NCBI GenBank assembly: GCA_002694985.1
Contig: NZNS01000001.1
Span: 124,001-188,000 of the forward strand
Origin: Parvibaculum sp.
GTDB taxonomy: Bacteria > Pseudomonadota > Alphaproteobacteria > Parvibaculales > Parvibaculaceae
Reading direction: 5' to 3'
DNA: 64,000 nucleotides
Shown: piece after piece, positions 33,604-43,058 of the stretch
Position numbering within the stretch: position 1 is the first letter of the stretch
How the letters are laid out: each line of letters opens with the position of its first letter
Position numbers and translations under genes: made by a program
The notes under the pieces: model-generated
What the model was told of the DNA's origin: nothing
What the model saw: only the letters and a program-made list of their open reading frames with translations
The model's database searches: none

Positions 33604-34470
33604 GTGCCGTGGCAAGCGGATCTGCGATGCACCCTTCTTTTTCTGCTGTCAGCTCTCCTGCCGTTCTGTACTGCCGGTATTGTTGAGGCGCGCGAATGCA
33701 TCCTTGAGGAAAACGAGGGGGGACGCGTCGCCGATATTGTCGATGGGGATACGCTGCTGCTCGACGATGGACGCGAGGTGCGCCTGACCGGCATTCAGGC
33801 GCCCAAACTTCCGCTGGGACGCACCAACTTCAAGATATGGCCGCTTGCTCCGGAGGCTCGCGAGACACTTGCCGAAATTGCGATGGGCAGGCACGTGACG
33901 CTGCAATACGGAGGCGAGAGCATTGACCGTCATGGACGGGTGCTGGCCCATGTCTTTATTGAGGGAGCCGCAGCAGGCCCTGTCTGGGCTCAACAGGAAA
34001 TGCTGAGACACGGGCTTGCCCGGGTTTACACCTTTCGCGACAACCGTGCCTGCAGCGCGGAGCTTCTGGCAGCGGAAGAATCCGCGCGAGCAGAGGGACT
34101 CGGTATCTGGAACAAAGATTATTATGACATCCGCAACGCGGTGGATATCGGACAGCTCTCCAGACAGGTTGGCCGTTTTGAGATTGTGGAAGGAAAGATC
34201 GTGTCGGCTGCGCTCTTTCGCGACAGGCTTTATCTCAATTTCGGTGAGGACTATCGCCAAGACTTCACGGTGACAGTCTCAGGGCGCAACGTTAAGCTTT
34301 TCAAGGCAGAGGAGCCGTGGGCTTCGTTCATCGAGGCAGCTGACGGTACGAATGTTTCAATGCTTGCGGGCAAGTATGTCCGCGTACGCGGATGGGTCGA
34401 TCGTTACAACGGTCCGGAGATTGAAGTCACCCATCCGGAACAGATTGAGTTTCCACGAGAAGCGGAGTGA
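33604..34470 (+). CDS. Secreted thermonuclease (SNase) family protein
   Basis: 288 residues from a GTG. A signal peptide (1-29, LLFLLSALLPFCTAGIVEA) precedes an SNase domain at about 37-175: IVDGDTLLLDDGREVRLTGI, then DRHGRVLAHVF and EMLRHGLARVY, the last two typical of staphylococcal-nuclease-like folds. A C-terminal ~110-residue extension of beta character is unusual. It would cleave extracellular or periplasmic nucleic acid with Ca2+; whether all catalytic residues are present was not verified. It is co-directional with the M48 gene. Confidence 0.83.
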   Translation: MPWQADLRCTLLFLLSALLPFCTAGIVEARECILEENEGGRVADIVDGDTLLLDDGREVRLTGIQAPKLPLGRTNFKIWPLAPEARETLAEIAMGRHVTLQYGGESIDRHGRVLAHVFIEGAAAGPVWAQQEMLRHGLARVYTFRDNRACSAELLAAEESARAEGLGIWNKDYYDIRNAVDIGQLSRQVGRFEIVEGKIVSAALFRDRLYLNFGEDYRQDFTVTVSGRNVKLFKAEEPWASFIEAADGTNVSMLAGKYVRVRGWVDRYNGPEIEVTHPEQIEFPREAE

Positions 34471-34504
34471 TGGATGCTCCATACCTCAACGGCAAGCGGA
34501 GCTG

Positions 34505-35980
34505 ATGTTGAGACTTCCTGATTTGGCAGTGCTGGTGCGCCCTCACGTCTTGTCTTTCCTGGCAATTTTATTGGTCGCCGGTTGTATGACCAATCCTGCG
34601 ACCGGAGAGCGGCAAATTGCGCCGCTCATGTCTGAGGAACAGGAGGCCCAAGCAGGTGCTGCCGCTCACCCCAAGATTGTCGAAGCCTATGGAGGCGTCT
34701 ATGGCGACGAGAAGCTCGGGGCTTATGTGGCCGGCGTTACAGCGCGAATTGTCAAGGCGACGAACCGTCCCGACGGTCCCTATCGCGTAACTGTTCTGGA
34801 TAGCCCTGTCGTCAACGCCTTCGCTTTGCCGGGAGGCTATGTCTATGTGACGAGAGGCTTGATGGCGCTCGTGAATGACGAGGCGGAGTTGGCTGGTGTT
34901 ATCGGGCATGAAATAGGTCATGTGAATGCGCGCCATTCAGCCCAGCGCCAGACGGCGGCGATGGGAACATCTTTACTTGGTGCTGTGCTAGGCGCGGTTG
35001 TCGGCAGCGATGCCGTGAATCAGATCGTCGGGCTTGGCGGGCAAGGGCTCCTCGCCAATTATTCGCGGGAGCAGGAATATGAGGCTGACATGCTCGGTGT
35101 CCGCTATCTTGCCAAGGCGGGCTACGATCCATACGCAGCAGCGGACTTCCTGCAATCCATGAATGCGCAGGAAGAGCTTCGTGCGCAGATGCGCAACGCA
35201 CAGTACGATGCCTCGCGCAACGACTGGCTCGCGAGCCATCCGGCGACGCCGTCCCGCGTTGCGGCTGCAAGGCAATATGCCGGGGAAGCGGGGAGCGCCA
35301 CGGGGCAGTTGCCGCGAAACGGTAGCGCCTATCTTTCGGCAATCGACGGAATGCTTTACGGCGATGACCCCGAAGAGGGGCTCGTGCGCGATCGGGAGTT
35401 TATTCATCCGAAGCTGCGCTTTGCGTTCGAGGCGCCCCAACACTTCACTGTCACCAACTCCGCAAGGATGGTGCTCGTCGAAGGCCCGGAAGGAACGGTC
35501 GCGCAGTTCGATGGAGCCAAAAAAGCCGATGGCGTCGAAATTGGACAATATCTGGCGGCGGTCTGGGCGAAGGGCGTCAAAGTGTCGGAAGTGGAACGCT
35601 TCAAGGTAAACGGCATGAGTGCCGCTACGGCGACCGCGAAAGTCGGTAAGTACAATGGACGGCTTGTGGCGATCGAATATGCGCCGGATGTCGTCTACAG
35701 ATTTCTGATCGGTACGTTGCCGCAGACGGGTGCCAGATATGATAGTGCCATTCACGCGCTCGTCACGAGTTTCCGCAAGATTTCCGCGGCTGAAGCCAAT
35801 GTTGTCAAACCGATGCGGATCGAAATTGTTCAAGTGGGCTCTGGCGACACTGCGGAAACGCTTGGCCGTCGAATGGTATTCTCAGATCACGCAGCGGAGC
35901 GGTTTCGTGTGCTGAACGGGCTGTGGCCCAGCGGTCAGCCGATAAAGGGGCAGCGCGTAAAACTTGTCGTGGCCCGATAG
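34505..35980 (+). CDS. M48 family metalloprotease lipoprotein (BepA/LoiP-like)
   Basis: 491 residues from the ATG at 34505. Lipobox ILLVAGC with lipidated Cys27. The zinc motif HEIGH is at 135-139, with a downstream acidic ligand in EQEYEADMLG. The peptidase domain is followed by a ~200-residue C-terminal part ending in a LysM-like segment (VQVGSGDTAETLGRRMVFSD). It likely degrades or refolds misassembled outer-membrane proteins in the periplasm. It lies 34 nt after the nuclease gene, so co-transcription is likely. Confidence 0.87.
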   Translation: MLRLPDLAVLVRPHVLSFLAILLVAGCMTNPATGERQIAPLMSEEQEAQAGAAAHPKIVEAYGGVYGDEKLGAYVAGVTARIVKATNRPDGPYRVTVLDSPVVNAFALPGGYVYVTRGLMALVNDEAELAGVIGHEIGHVNARHSAQRQTAAMGTSLLGAVLGAVVGSDAVNQIVGLGGQGLLANYSREQEYEADMLGVRYLAKAGYDPYAAADFLQSMNAQEELRAQMRNAQYDASRNDWLASHPATPSRVAAARQYAGEAGSATGQLPRNGSAYLSAIDGMLYGDDPEEGLVRDREFIHPKLRFAFEAPQHFTVTNSARMVLVEGPEGTVAQFDGAKKADGVEIGQYLAAVWAKGVKVSEVERFKVNGMSAATATAKVGKYNGRLVAIEYAPDVVYRFLIGTLPQTGARYDSAIHALVTSFRKISAAEANVVKPMRIEIVQVGSGDTAETLGRRMVFSDHAAERFRVLNGLWPSGQPIKGQRVKLVVAR

Positions 35981-35982
35981 CC

Positions 35983-36888
35983 TCAGGCGAGGAACCCCGC
36001 CTCTTCGGGGTCGGAAACCTTGCTCAGCAATGCCTCGCGGAGTTTCCGCAAAGCTGCGTGCTCGATCTGGCGGACACGCTCCTTTGAAATGCCGAGCCGG
36101 GTTCCCAGCGTTTCCAGCGTCACCGCTTCGTCACGCAGCCGGCGTTCGCGGATGATTGTCAGTTCGCGCTCGTTCAGGCTTTCCAATGCGTCCTCGATCC
36201 ACCGCGCGCGTTGCAGTCCATCATGGCTTTCCATGACTTCTTCATCCGGCAAGGGGCGTTCGCATCGCAACAGGTCTTGCCACTCCGAACTGCTTTCCGC
36301 AGAGGTGCTGTCGGCTATTGTGGCATTAAGCGAGCGATCGCCGCTCGTCAGGCGGGCATCTATGGTTTCGACGTCGCGCGCACCGACCCCCAGCTTCCTT
36401 GCGATGAAGATACGATCTTCTTCAGTCAGGTTTTGACGGGTTCCGTTCGCTATGAGTGCGCGCAATCGGCGAAGATTGAAGAAGAGCGACTTGTGCGCGG
36501 CGGTGGTTCCCGTCCGCACGATCGACCAGTTCCGCAGAATGTAGTCCTGGATAGCGGCACGGATCCACCAGCTTGCATAGGTCGAAAAGCGTACACCGCG
36601 CTCTGGCTCGAAGCGCGCTGCAGCCTGCATCAGTCCTACATTGCCTTCCTGGATGAGGTCGCCATAAGGCAGGCCGTAATTCCGGAAGCGTGTGGCGAGC
36701 GATATGACAAGGCGCATATAGGCGCGCGTCAGTTCATGCAGGGACTGTTCGTCCTTTTCTTCCTTCCACCGGCGAGCCAACTCGAACTCGTGCTGCTCAT
36801 CCAGAAGCGGCACTGTCATCGCGCTTTTCATATAGCGGCGATTGGCTCGCTGGGTTTCAGGCGTATCCATATGTGCCATCTCGGTCAC
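35983..36888 (-). CDS. rpoH: RNA polymerase sigma-32-type factor (RpoH paralogue)
   Basis: 301 residues of sigma-70 group 3/heat-shock type. Region 2 reads LPYGDLIQEGNVGLMQAAAR and FSTYASWWIRAAIQDYILRN; the segment SLFFNLRRLRALI corresponds to the RpoH box, and region 4 has GTRLGISKERVRQIEHAALR. It directs transcription of heat-shock or oxidative-stress genes. Alphaproteobacteria often carry several RpoH paralogues; which one this is cannot be told from the window. It is convergent with the protease gene (2-nt gap) and downstream of carD on the same strand. Confidence 0.9.
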   Translation of the reverse strand: MTEMAHMDTPETQRANRRYMKSAMTVPLLDEQHEFELARRWKEEKDEQSLHELTRAYMRLVISLATRFRNYGLPYGDLIQEGNVGLMQAAARFEPERGVRFSTYASWWIRAAIQDYILRNWSIVRTGTTAAHKSLFFNLRRLRALIANGTRQNLTEEDRIFIARKLGVGARDVETIDARLTSGDRSLNATIADSTSAESSSEWQDLLRCERPLPDEEVMESHDGLQRARWIEDALESLNERELTIIRERRLRDEAVTLETLGTRLGISKERVRQIEHAALRKLREALLSKVSDPEEAGFLA

Positions 36889-37023
36889 CCTTCCAACAGG
36901 ATGTGGGACTTCGTTAGCGTGTCTTGAGGTTTCTACGCTTTATCTCTTGCATGAGATCAACTCGCTGACTTCAGAAATGTTCCGGCTTGTTGTGCCAAAC
37001 CGCAGGGAAACCGGGCATTCCAC

Positions 37024-37053
37024 AAAAAAGGCCCGGCAGTTGCCGGGCCTTTT
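37024..37053 (-). terminator. Intrinsic terminator of the carD gene
   Basis: A perfect 13-bp stem AAAAGGCCCGGCA/TGCCGGGCCTTTT with a 2-nt spacer gives a T-run on both strands. It lies 33 nt past the carD stop. Confidence 0.88.
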
Positions 37054-37086
37054 CGATGTTCGGTTCGGAGGTTGTAGAGACCGGAC

Positions 37087-38154
37087 TCAAGCGGCCTCGC
37101 TGGCCTCGTCGGTCTTCGGCGTTTTCTCGCCTTTGGGCGTCCCCTGGAGTGCTTCTTCGACCCGTTCGATAGCGGCGTCTTCTCCGATCCGTTCCACGGC
37201 CGCCACTTCCCGGGCCATGCGATCCAGCGCCGCTTCGTAAAGCTGACGTTCGGAATAAGACTGTTCTGGCTGCCGGTCGGAGCGATAGAGGTCGCGGACG
37301 ACTTCGGCGATCGAAATCAGATCGCCCGAATTGATCTTGGCCTCGTATTCCTGAGCACGGCGGCTCCACATGGTACGCTTGATACGGGCACGGCCTCGCA
37401 GGGTCTCGATCGCAGAGTCGACGACACCTGCGTCGGAGAGCTTGCGCATGCCAACGGCAGTTGCCTTGTTGGTGGGCACGCGGAGCGTCATTTTCTCCTT
37501 GTCGAAGTTGATGACGAAGAGTTCCAGCCTGTGGCCGGCCACTTCCTGTTCTTCGATCTCGAGAATCTGGCCTACGCCGTGAGCTGGATAGACCACGAAT
37601 TCCTTCGCTTTGAAGTTCGGGCGCGGCGCCGCGGGTTTCGCGGGTTCGGCCTTCGCCTTGGGCGCCTCAACCTTGGCTGGTTTTGCTTCCGCGGCCTGCT
37701 TGGGAGCAGCCTTCACCGTGTCGGCCTTGCGGGCCTTTTCTGCACGGTTTTTCGCAGCGGCCATCAGCTTGCTCGCCGCGTTGCTCGGGGTTTTTGCGGC
37801 GGAGTTCGCCGGGGCGGACTTCGCTTCCTGCTTGGCCACAGGCTCCTTCTTTTTCGCAGCGGGTTTGGCAGGAGCTGCTTTTGCTTTCGGCTTGGCTACA
37901 GCCTTCTTTGCCGCCGCAGCAGGCTTTGCCGTTTTGGCTACGGGCTTCTTCGCGGCCGCAGGCTTCGCCGTCTTGGCCTTCGGCGCAGCCTTTGCCTTCG
38001 TGGCAGTGCTGGACTTTGACTTGGCCGGCGCGGATTTTGTCGCCTTGGTGGTAGCGCTCGCCGCTTTGGCGCGCGCCTTGGCCGGTTTCGCCGCGGTTTT
38101 CGATTTCGCGGGCGCAGATTTCGACTTGGGTGCCTTGGTGATTTTGCTCGCCAT
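37087..38154 (-). CDS. carD: CarD family regulator with histone H1-like N-terminal tail
   Basis: 355 residues, about twice the usual CarD length of ~160-180. Residues 1-180 are almost entirely Lys, Ala and Pro with repeated KPAAAKK-type sequence like histone H1 C-termini. The CarD RNA-polymerase-interacting domain starts at FKAKEFVVYPAHGVGQILEI (181-200), and the DNA-binding helices include RTMWSRRAQEY with the conserved Trp263. CarD stabilises open complexes, notably at rRNA promoters. The tail is likely to add nonspecific DNA binding. Its reading frame is supported by the intact CarD domain in the same frame. Confidence 0.9.
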   Translation of the reverse strand: MASKITKAPKSKSAPAKSKTAAKPAKARAKAASATTKATKSAPAKSKSSTATKAKAAPKAKTAKPAAAKKPVAKTAKPAAAAKKAVAKPKAKAAPAKPAAKKKEPVAKQEAKSAPANSAAKTPSNAASKLMAAAKNRAEKARKADTVKAAPKQAAEAKPAKVEAPKAKAEPAKPAAPRPNFKAKEFVVYPAHGVGQILEIEEQEVAGHRLELFVINFDKEKMTLRVPTNKATAVGMRKLSDAGVVDSAIETLRGRARIKRTMWSRRAQEYEAKINSGDLISIAEVVRDLYRSDRQPEQSYSERQLYEAALDRMAREVAAVERIGEDAAIERVEEALQGTPKGEKTPKTDEASEAA

Positions 38155-38670
38155 CGTCTTTCCTATACCCAGCCTTTCTCGTTTCCGAAGGCCGGAAAAG
38201 GACGGAATGCCCTCTTCCCGGCTCAGTAATTCATGTCCGCAGTGATGCGTCTCTTGCCATCAAGCCGTCGAGACGTTGCAGCCGGAAGTCGTTCCAACTC
38301 CCTCAGTCATCGAACAAGAAGACCGATCTTGATGGTGCACCTGTGCCTTGCCGGAAGGTCTCGGAACCGGGACCTGACGTCCGGTGAGGGCCGATCCCCA
38401 TTTGGCTCATTGTTCCCAGCCTTATCGGCTGCTAGCAGCGAGCCGCATTGCAACTGGTGACTGGTTAGACACGCTTCAACCAGCGCACCCTGAACCTAGA
38501 GCTTTTGATCAGGTATGCGCTCAAGTTCACGGAAATTCCTGTGCGACATATATAGCACAAAACCCCGCCCGGTGGAAGGGTGGCTGCAAAAAAGACAGTT
38601 AACACAGGAGGATAGGCACTTTTCTTCGCAGTTTCCTGCGCCTTTTGAGGCTAGCAGAAACGGGAAGATC
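38155..38670. other. 516-nt intergenic region between fdxA and carD
   Basis: No supported gene. It should contain the leftward carD promoter and the fdxA transcript end. A CGCAG-GAAA-CTGCG hairpin occurs around 38630-38643 and an AT-rich tract (ACATATATAGCACAA) near 38544. Nothing else was recognised. Confidence 0.4.
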
Positions 38671-39009
38671 TTAATCGCCTTCGCCGGGCTCAGGGCTGAA
38701 ATACTCCTCGAACTTGCCCGACACGCCTTGCCAGTCGTCTGCGTCGGCAGGGGCATCTCGCTTTATCGTGATGTTCGGCCACTTGCTGGCATATTCGGCA
38801 TTGAGTTCCAGCCATTTTTCAAGGCTTGGTTCCGTGTCCGGCTTGATCGCTTCGGCCGGGCACTCGGGCTCGCACACACCGCAATCGATGCATTCGTCCG
38901 GATGGATGACCAGCATGTTCTCGCCCTCGTAGAAGCAGTCCACAGGGCAAACCTCCACGCAGTCCATATACTTGCAGCGGATACAGGCGTCGGTCACGAC
39001 ATAGGTCAT
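38671..39009 (-). CDS. fdxA: 7Fe ferredoxin (FdxA)
   Basis: 112 residues from the ATG at 39009 with GGAG seven bases upstream; an ATG at 39021 adds four residues. Two cysteine clusters are visible: Cys9, 12, 17, 21 and 25 at the N-terminus and Cys40, 43, 46, 50 in [17 protein letters not shown], matching the [3Fe-4S][4Fe-4S] FdxA type. The C-terminal extension [20 protein letters not shown] is typical of the alphaproteobacterial form. It carries electrons in the cytoplasm; the partner is unknown. It belongs to the helicase-S4-TerB-fdxA-carD-rpoH leftward series. Confidence 0.95.
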   Translation of the reverse strand: MTYVVTDACIRCKYMDCVEVCPVDCFYEGENMLVIHPDECIDCGVCEPECPAEAIKPDTEPSLEKWLELNAEYASKWPNITIKRDAPADADDWQGVSGKFEEYFSPEPGEGD

Positions 39010-39070
39010 CGCATTCTCCAATAGCGTCGCCGCCTTACGACGGACGCTCCTTCCGGGGTTTCCCCCTTGC

Positions 39071-39544
39071 TTATCCTTGCCCAGGGGCCGTTATGCCGAG
39101 CCGGGCCATGACACGTTGGCGCGCCTGCCCGGATTCGCGATCGGGAACGTATATCAGCCCGGCAACGCGCCGCAACAAATTGGCTTCGTAGTCGTCAAGA
39201 ACGCCGTCTGCATAGACGACTTCCCACATCTTCTCGATCAATCCGACCCGGTCTTCCTGGCTATAGGCCTGTTTGATGGCCTGCGCCCAGCGATGAAGGT
39301 CGAGCGTCTCGGATTCCTCTCCTTCGGCTTCATCTACCAGTGCAGCCACTGCCTCCGGCGTCAGTCCGAATGAATCGGCCGCGATACGCCTGATCGCCTC
39401 GCGTTCCTCCATGCCGAACTCTGCGTCCGACGTTGCCGCCCTGATGAGGAGAGCAACGACCGCCACCTGGAGATCGTCAAAGCCTTTCGGTTTTTCCTCT
39501 GGTGCGCCGAGCAGGAAAGATTTGAGCCGGTCGATCATGAGCAT
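39071..39544 (-). CDS. TerB-like tellurite-resistance/DjlA-type domain protein
   Basis: 157 residues, nearly all a TerB-like helical domain. It begins [20 protein letters not shown], with [20 protein letters not shown] and [20 protein letters not shown] as two paired helical repeats each bearing acidic metal-like positions. A second ATG lies two codons in. It lies 61 nt upstream of fdxA on the same strand and downstream of the S4 protein gene, so it is probably cotranscribed with one of them. The function of isolated TerB proteins is unknown. Confidence 0.82.
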   Translation of the reverse strand: MLMIDRLKSFLLGAPEEKPKGFDDLQVAVVALLIRAATSDAEFGMEEREAIRRIAADSFGLTPEAVAALVDEAEGEESETLDLHRWAQAIKQAYSQEDRVGLIEKMWEVVYADGVLDDYEANLLRRVAGLIYVPDRESGQARQRVMARLGITAPGQG

Positions 39545-39594
39545 TTTACCTATAGGTGCCGGAGGAATTATTCAACCACGCAAAAATATGTGAA

Positions 39595-39996
39595 TTAAGA
39601 CTCTTCGCTGCGGAGTGCATCGATTTGTCGCCGTTCTCTTTTTGTGGGCCGTCCGGAGCCGGCTTCGCGCACCGATGTTGCGGCCGGAATATCCGCATTT
39701 CGCTGAGTTGCCGGTGCAGGCGGATCGAGATCGCTATAGAGCGACCGAGCTTCCGGTGCGGGCCCGCGGCGCTCGGCGAGAAGAAGGATTTTTATCACGC
39801 GGATGTGCGGACCCAACGGGAAGGTGAGGATGTCACCGGGGCGGACCATCCGGCTCGCCTTTGAAATCCTGTCGCCATTTACCCGAATACGGCCGGATTG
39901 CACCAGAGTTGCCGCAAGAGAACGGCTTTTGAGGAAACGGGCGCACCAGAGCCAGCGATCGATCCGCTGTCCCGGCTGGCCCAGTGCATCGCTCAT
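39595..39996 (-). CDS. S4-domain RNA-binding protein (HslR-like)
   Basis: 133 residues. The S4 fold spans about residues 10-60 (RIDRWLWCARFLKSRSLAAT, then GRIRVNGDRISKASRMVRPG). HslR in E. coli binds stalled 50S-peptidyl-tRNA. The C-terminal half is a charged, low-complexity tail. The start codon shares one base with the helicase stop (TGATG), so translation is coupled. Its place beside an RNA helicase suggests a role in ribosome rescue or RNA quality control. Confidence 0.88.
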   Translation of the reverse strand: MSDALGQPGQRIDRWLWCARFLKSRSLAATLVQSGRIRVNGDRISKASRMVRPGDILTFPLGPHIRVIKILLLAERRGPAPEARSLYSDLDPPAPATQRNADIPAATSVREAGSGRPTKRERRQIDALRSEES

Positions 39997-42900
39997 CAGG
40001 AGTCGTTGCCGCGTACACGTTCCTTGAGGACGGCGAGGGCCGCGAAAGGCGAATCCGGGTCAGGCTCACGCTCGCGTGGCTTCCGATCAGGCTTTTGCTG
40101 TGGGCGCGGTCCTCGTTCACCACGCCGCGGCGGCTTCTTTTCGCCGTGCGCTTGTTGTTCGCCACTCTGTTTGCGTTTGTCGCGGCGCGGAGATTTGGTG
40201 CGCTCGGCTCCCTCTTTTCTGCCACCATGCCGCCGCCGCTGGGGCCGCCAGATTTCCATCTCGACCTCAGTGGGGGTGTCTTCTGCGGGCGGCTGTTCAG
40301 GGGCGCCAGAATCCGGCGTCGTTTTGGCCAGCGCCTGCTGTTCGCCTGGCAGATTGGCTTCGGGAGCGAGTGCCGAAGTTACGGCAGATGCTTCATCCGG
40401 CGGGGTTTCGGCTTCTTCCCCGGCAGGTGACTGCCCTTCGGGTGCCATTATGTCAGAGGCGGAGATCTCGTCTTGCGGAACTGCCTCAACCGCCTCCTCC
40501 ACCATCCCGGGCGTGTGCGTTTCCGGTTGTGGCTCCTCGGTTTTTGTTTCCGCGGTTTTTGGCTCTGCGGGCTTGGGTTCCTCGACTTTGGGTGGCTTCA
40601 CCCGCTCGATCTGCGAACGGTAGCCAAGGCCACGCAGAAGGCTCGAAAACTCCTCACCCGAACAACCGACAAGCGACATCATGTCGGGTGTCACGGTGAA
40701 GCCACCATTATAGGTGCGCGCCGCAATGATCGGGCGGATGAGGTCGGCGACACGCTCCAGCATGTCGATGCGAACGGCGCGTGTCCCGCAAACACGGAAC
40801 CCGACCGCTTCGTAGAAACCCTCCGGTGCTGCCTGATCGGCGGGGACCGATGTGAGGCCAGGGGTTGGCGGGGCGGGAAGGCTCTCGAACGGTTCTTGTT
40901 CTGCTGTTGCGCGATGGAGTGCCCAGAGGGTGAGTCTCAACCGTGCGGACGCCGGCTTCAACAGGGCAGGCATGAAAATCGAATAGGCACCGAAACGAAC
41001 GCCATGCTTGCGCAATTGACCGCGCGCAGCCTGATCGAGCGCACGGACATCCTCCGAAACGGTTTCACGCGCCAGCGTCCCAAGGTTCTCGACGAGGCGG
41101 AAGGCGATGCCCCGCGCCAGCCCTTCGACATCCGTTGCATCGCGCAAGGCGATGAGTGGTGCCAGGACATTGGCGATGTGCATCTTTAGCCATGCGTCGA
41201 GGCGTGTTTGTACGTTCTCGCGTGCGGAGCCGTTCAACTCCTCACCTGCGACCAGCTCTACACGGGGCAGGAGGATATTGTCGGAGCCCTTCAATTCGGC
41301 GACCGGATGGCCTGCCCAAAGAATGCGTCCATGTTCGGAAAGTGAGATGTCGGCATCGGGTGCCATCACGAGACGCTGCGCGCGTTCGGATATCTCACCG
41401 GCGAGAGCCTGCGATGCCGCATTCCGAAGAATGCGGCCCTGTTCGCCTTCCGCCCTTGGGTCGGGCACGAAGACAAATCCTTGCAGGCGCCCGACATATT
41501 CGCCCTCTACCAGTACTTCGCCGTCGCCGTTTACAGCCGTCATGAGTTCCTCGTTCTGGCGCAGTCGCTTCATCAATATGCTGGTGCGCCTATCGATGAA
41601 TCTCTGCGTCAAGCGCTCGTGCAGAGCGTCAGACAGCTTATCCTCTATCGCACGCGTGCGCTCTTGCCAATGCGCGGGATTGTGAAGCCAATCGACCCGG
41701 TTGGCCACATAGGTCCATGTACGGATGTGGGCGAGGCGGGCGGCCAGTATATCGATGTCGCCATCGGCGCGATCGAGACGCTGCATCTGACGGCCAAGCC
41801 AGTCGTCGGGGATGCATCCGCCGCTCTCTTTCGACGGATCCATGAGGAAGAGGAAGAGGCGGGTCAGAAGCGCCGCATGCTCGCTTGCAAGGGTTTTCCG
41901 GAAATCGGGAACCTGAGCGACCTCCCATAGCCGTTTTATCGCCATTGGGGAGCGCAGGCAGCCACTCACATCCGGATCCCGGACCATACGCGTCAGTGCT
42001 TCCAGATCGTCTCCGACCTGCGCCTTGGCGAGGCCGGACCGTCCAGGAGATATTTCGAGGCTGCGCATCAGTGCCGCTACGCTGGAGAAATCGAGATGCG
42101 GATTGCGCCACTGGAAGACACGTTCGGGTTCGAACTGATGGTTTTCAATGCGGGAGATCGTTTCTTCGGACGGAACGGTGGCATCGCCCGTTACGCCGAA
42201 AGTACCGTCGTTCATGTAACGTCCTGCGCGTCCGGCGATCTGGGCGAGCTCGGAAACCTGCAAGGGGCGGTGCTGCCGGCCGTCGAATTTTCCCGTCGAA
42301 GCGAATGCTACATGGTCCACATCCATGTTGAGACCCATGCCGATAGCGTCGGTCGCAACAAGAAAATCGACTTCGCCCGACTGATAGAGGGCGACCTGCG
42401 CGTTGCGTGTGCGGGGGCTGAGGGCGCCCATGACGACCGCAGCCCCGCCGCGCTGGCGCCGGATCAGTTCCGCGATCGCATAAACTTGGTCGGCGGAGAA
42501 GGCGACCACGGCGGAGCGTCGCGGAAGGCGGGTGATCTTCTTCGACCCGGTCCATGACAGTTCCGAGAAGCGGGGCCGGTTGATGAAATGCGTTTCCGGC
42601 AGGAGTTTCTGGATCAGTCCCCGCGCTGTTTCGGAGCCGAGCATCATGGTTTCGGAATGCCCGCGCGCGCGGAGCAGGCGGTCGGTGAAGGTATGGCCAC
42701 GCTCCCGGTCCGCAGCGAGCTGGATTTCGTCCACCGCCAGGAAATCAACCTCGCGTTCGAGCGGCATCGCTTCGACTGTGCAGATAAAATAGCGCGCCGA
42801 TGCGGGGAGAATTTTTTCCTCCCCCGTGATGAGAGCTACATTGCGAGTGCCTTTCACCCTCACCACACGATCATAAACCTCACGGGCAAGAAGACGCAGC

Positions 42901-43058
42901 GGCAGCCCGATCATGCCCGTCTCGTGGGCCATCATCCGTTCGATCGCGAGATGGGTTTTGCCTGTGTTGGTCGGCCCCAGCACCGCCGTGATACGGCGGC
43001 GCTCCGCCAGGCGGTCACGGGCCTCTGCGGAGGCGTACTGGGAAGGCGGGATACTCAT
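39996..43058 (-). CDS. Suv3-like DEx(H/D) RNA helicase with long charged tail
   Basis: 1020 residues from the ATG at 43058; a start at 43112 adds 18 more. Superfamily 2 motifs: Walker A LGPTNTGKTH (27-36), DEIQ at 110-113, and QIAGRAGRY of motif VI. The following region includes the Suv3-type C-terminal domain. The last 201 residues form a two-part tail, first acidic and Pro-rich, then strongly basic (RRRHGGRKEGAERTKSPRRD), closing with SPFAALAVLKE. Suv3 unwinds double-stranded RNA for degradosome-type decay in mitochondria; bacterial members are poorly studied. It is translationally coupled to the S4 gene. Confidence 0.9.
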   Translation of the reverse strand: MSIPPSQYASAEARDRLAERRRITAVLGPTNTGKTHLAIERMMAHETGMIGLPLRLLAREVYDRVVRVKGTRNVALITGEEKILPASARYFICTVEAMPLEREVDFLAVDEIQLAADRERGHTFTDRLLRARGHSETMMLGSETARGLIQKLLPETHFINRPRFSELSWTGSKKITRLPRRSAVVAFSADQVYAIAELIRRQRGGAAVVMGALSPRTRNAQVALYQSGEVDFLVATDAIGMGLNMDVDHVAFASTGKFDGRQHRPLQVSELAQIAGRAGRYMNDGTFGVTGDATVPSEETISRIENHQFEPERVFQWRNPHLDFSSVAALMRSLEISPGRSGLAKAQVGDDLEALTRMVRDPDVSGCLRSPMAIKRLWEVAQVPDFRKTLASEHAALLTRLFLFLMDPSKESGGCIPDDWLGRQMQRLDRADGDIDILAARLAHIRTWTYVANRVDWLHNPAHWQERTRAIEDKLSDALHERLTQRFIDRRTSILMKRLRQNEELMTAVNGDGEVLVEGEYVGRLQGFVFVPDPRAEGEQGRILRNAASQALAGEISERAQRLVMAPDADISLSEHGRILWAGHPVAELKGSDNILLPRVELVAGEELNGSARENVQTRLDAWLKMHIANVLAPLIALRDATDVEGLARGIAFRLVENLGTLARETVSEDVRALDQAARGQLRKHGVRFGAYSIFMPALLKPASARLRLTLWALHRATAEQEPFESLPAPPTPGLTSVPADQAAPEGFYEAVGFRVCGTRAVRIDMLERVADLIRPIIAARTYNGGFTVTPDMMSLVGCSGEEFSSLLRGLGYRSQIERVKPPKVEEPKPAEPKTAETKTEEPQPETHTPGMVEEAVEAVPQDEISASDIMAPEGQSPAGEEAETPPDEASAVTSALAPEANLPGEQQALAKTTPDSGAPEQPPAEDTPTEVEMEIWRPQRRRHGGRKEGAERTKSPRRDKRKQSGEQQAHGEKKPPRRGERGPRPQQKPDRKPREREPDPDSPFAALAVLKERVRGNDS

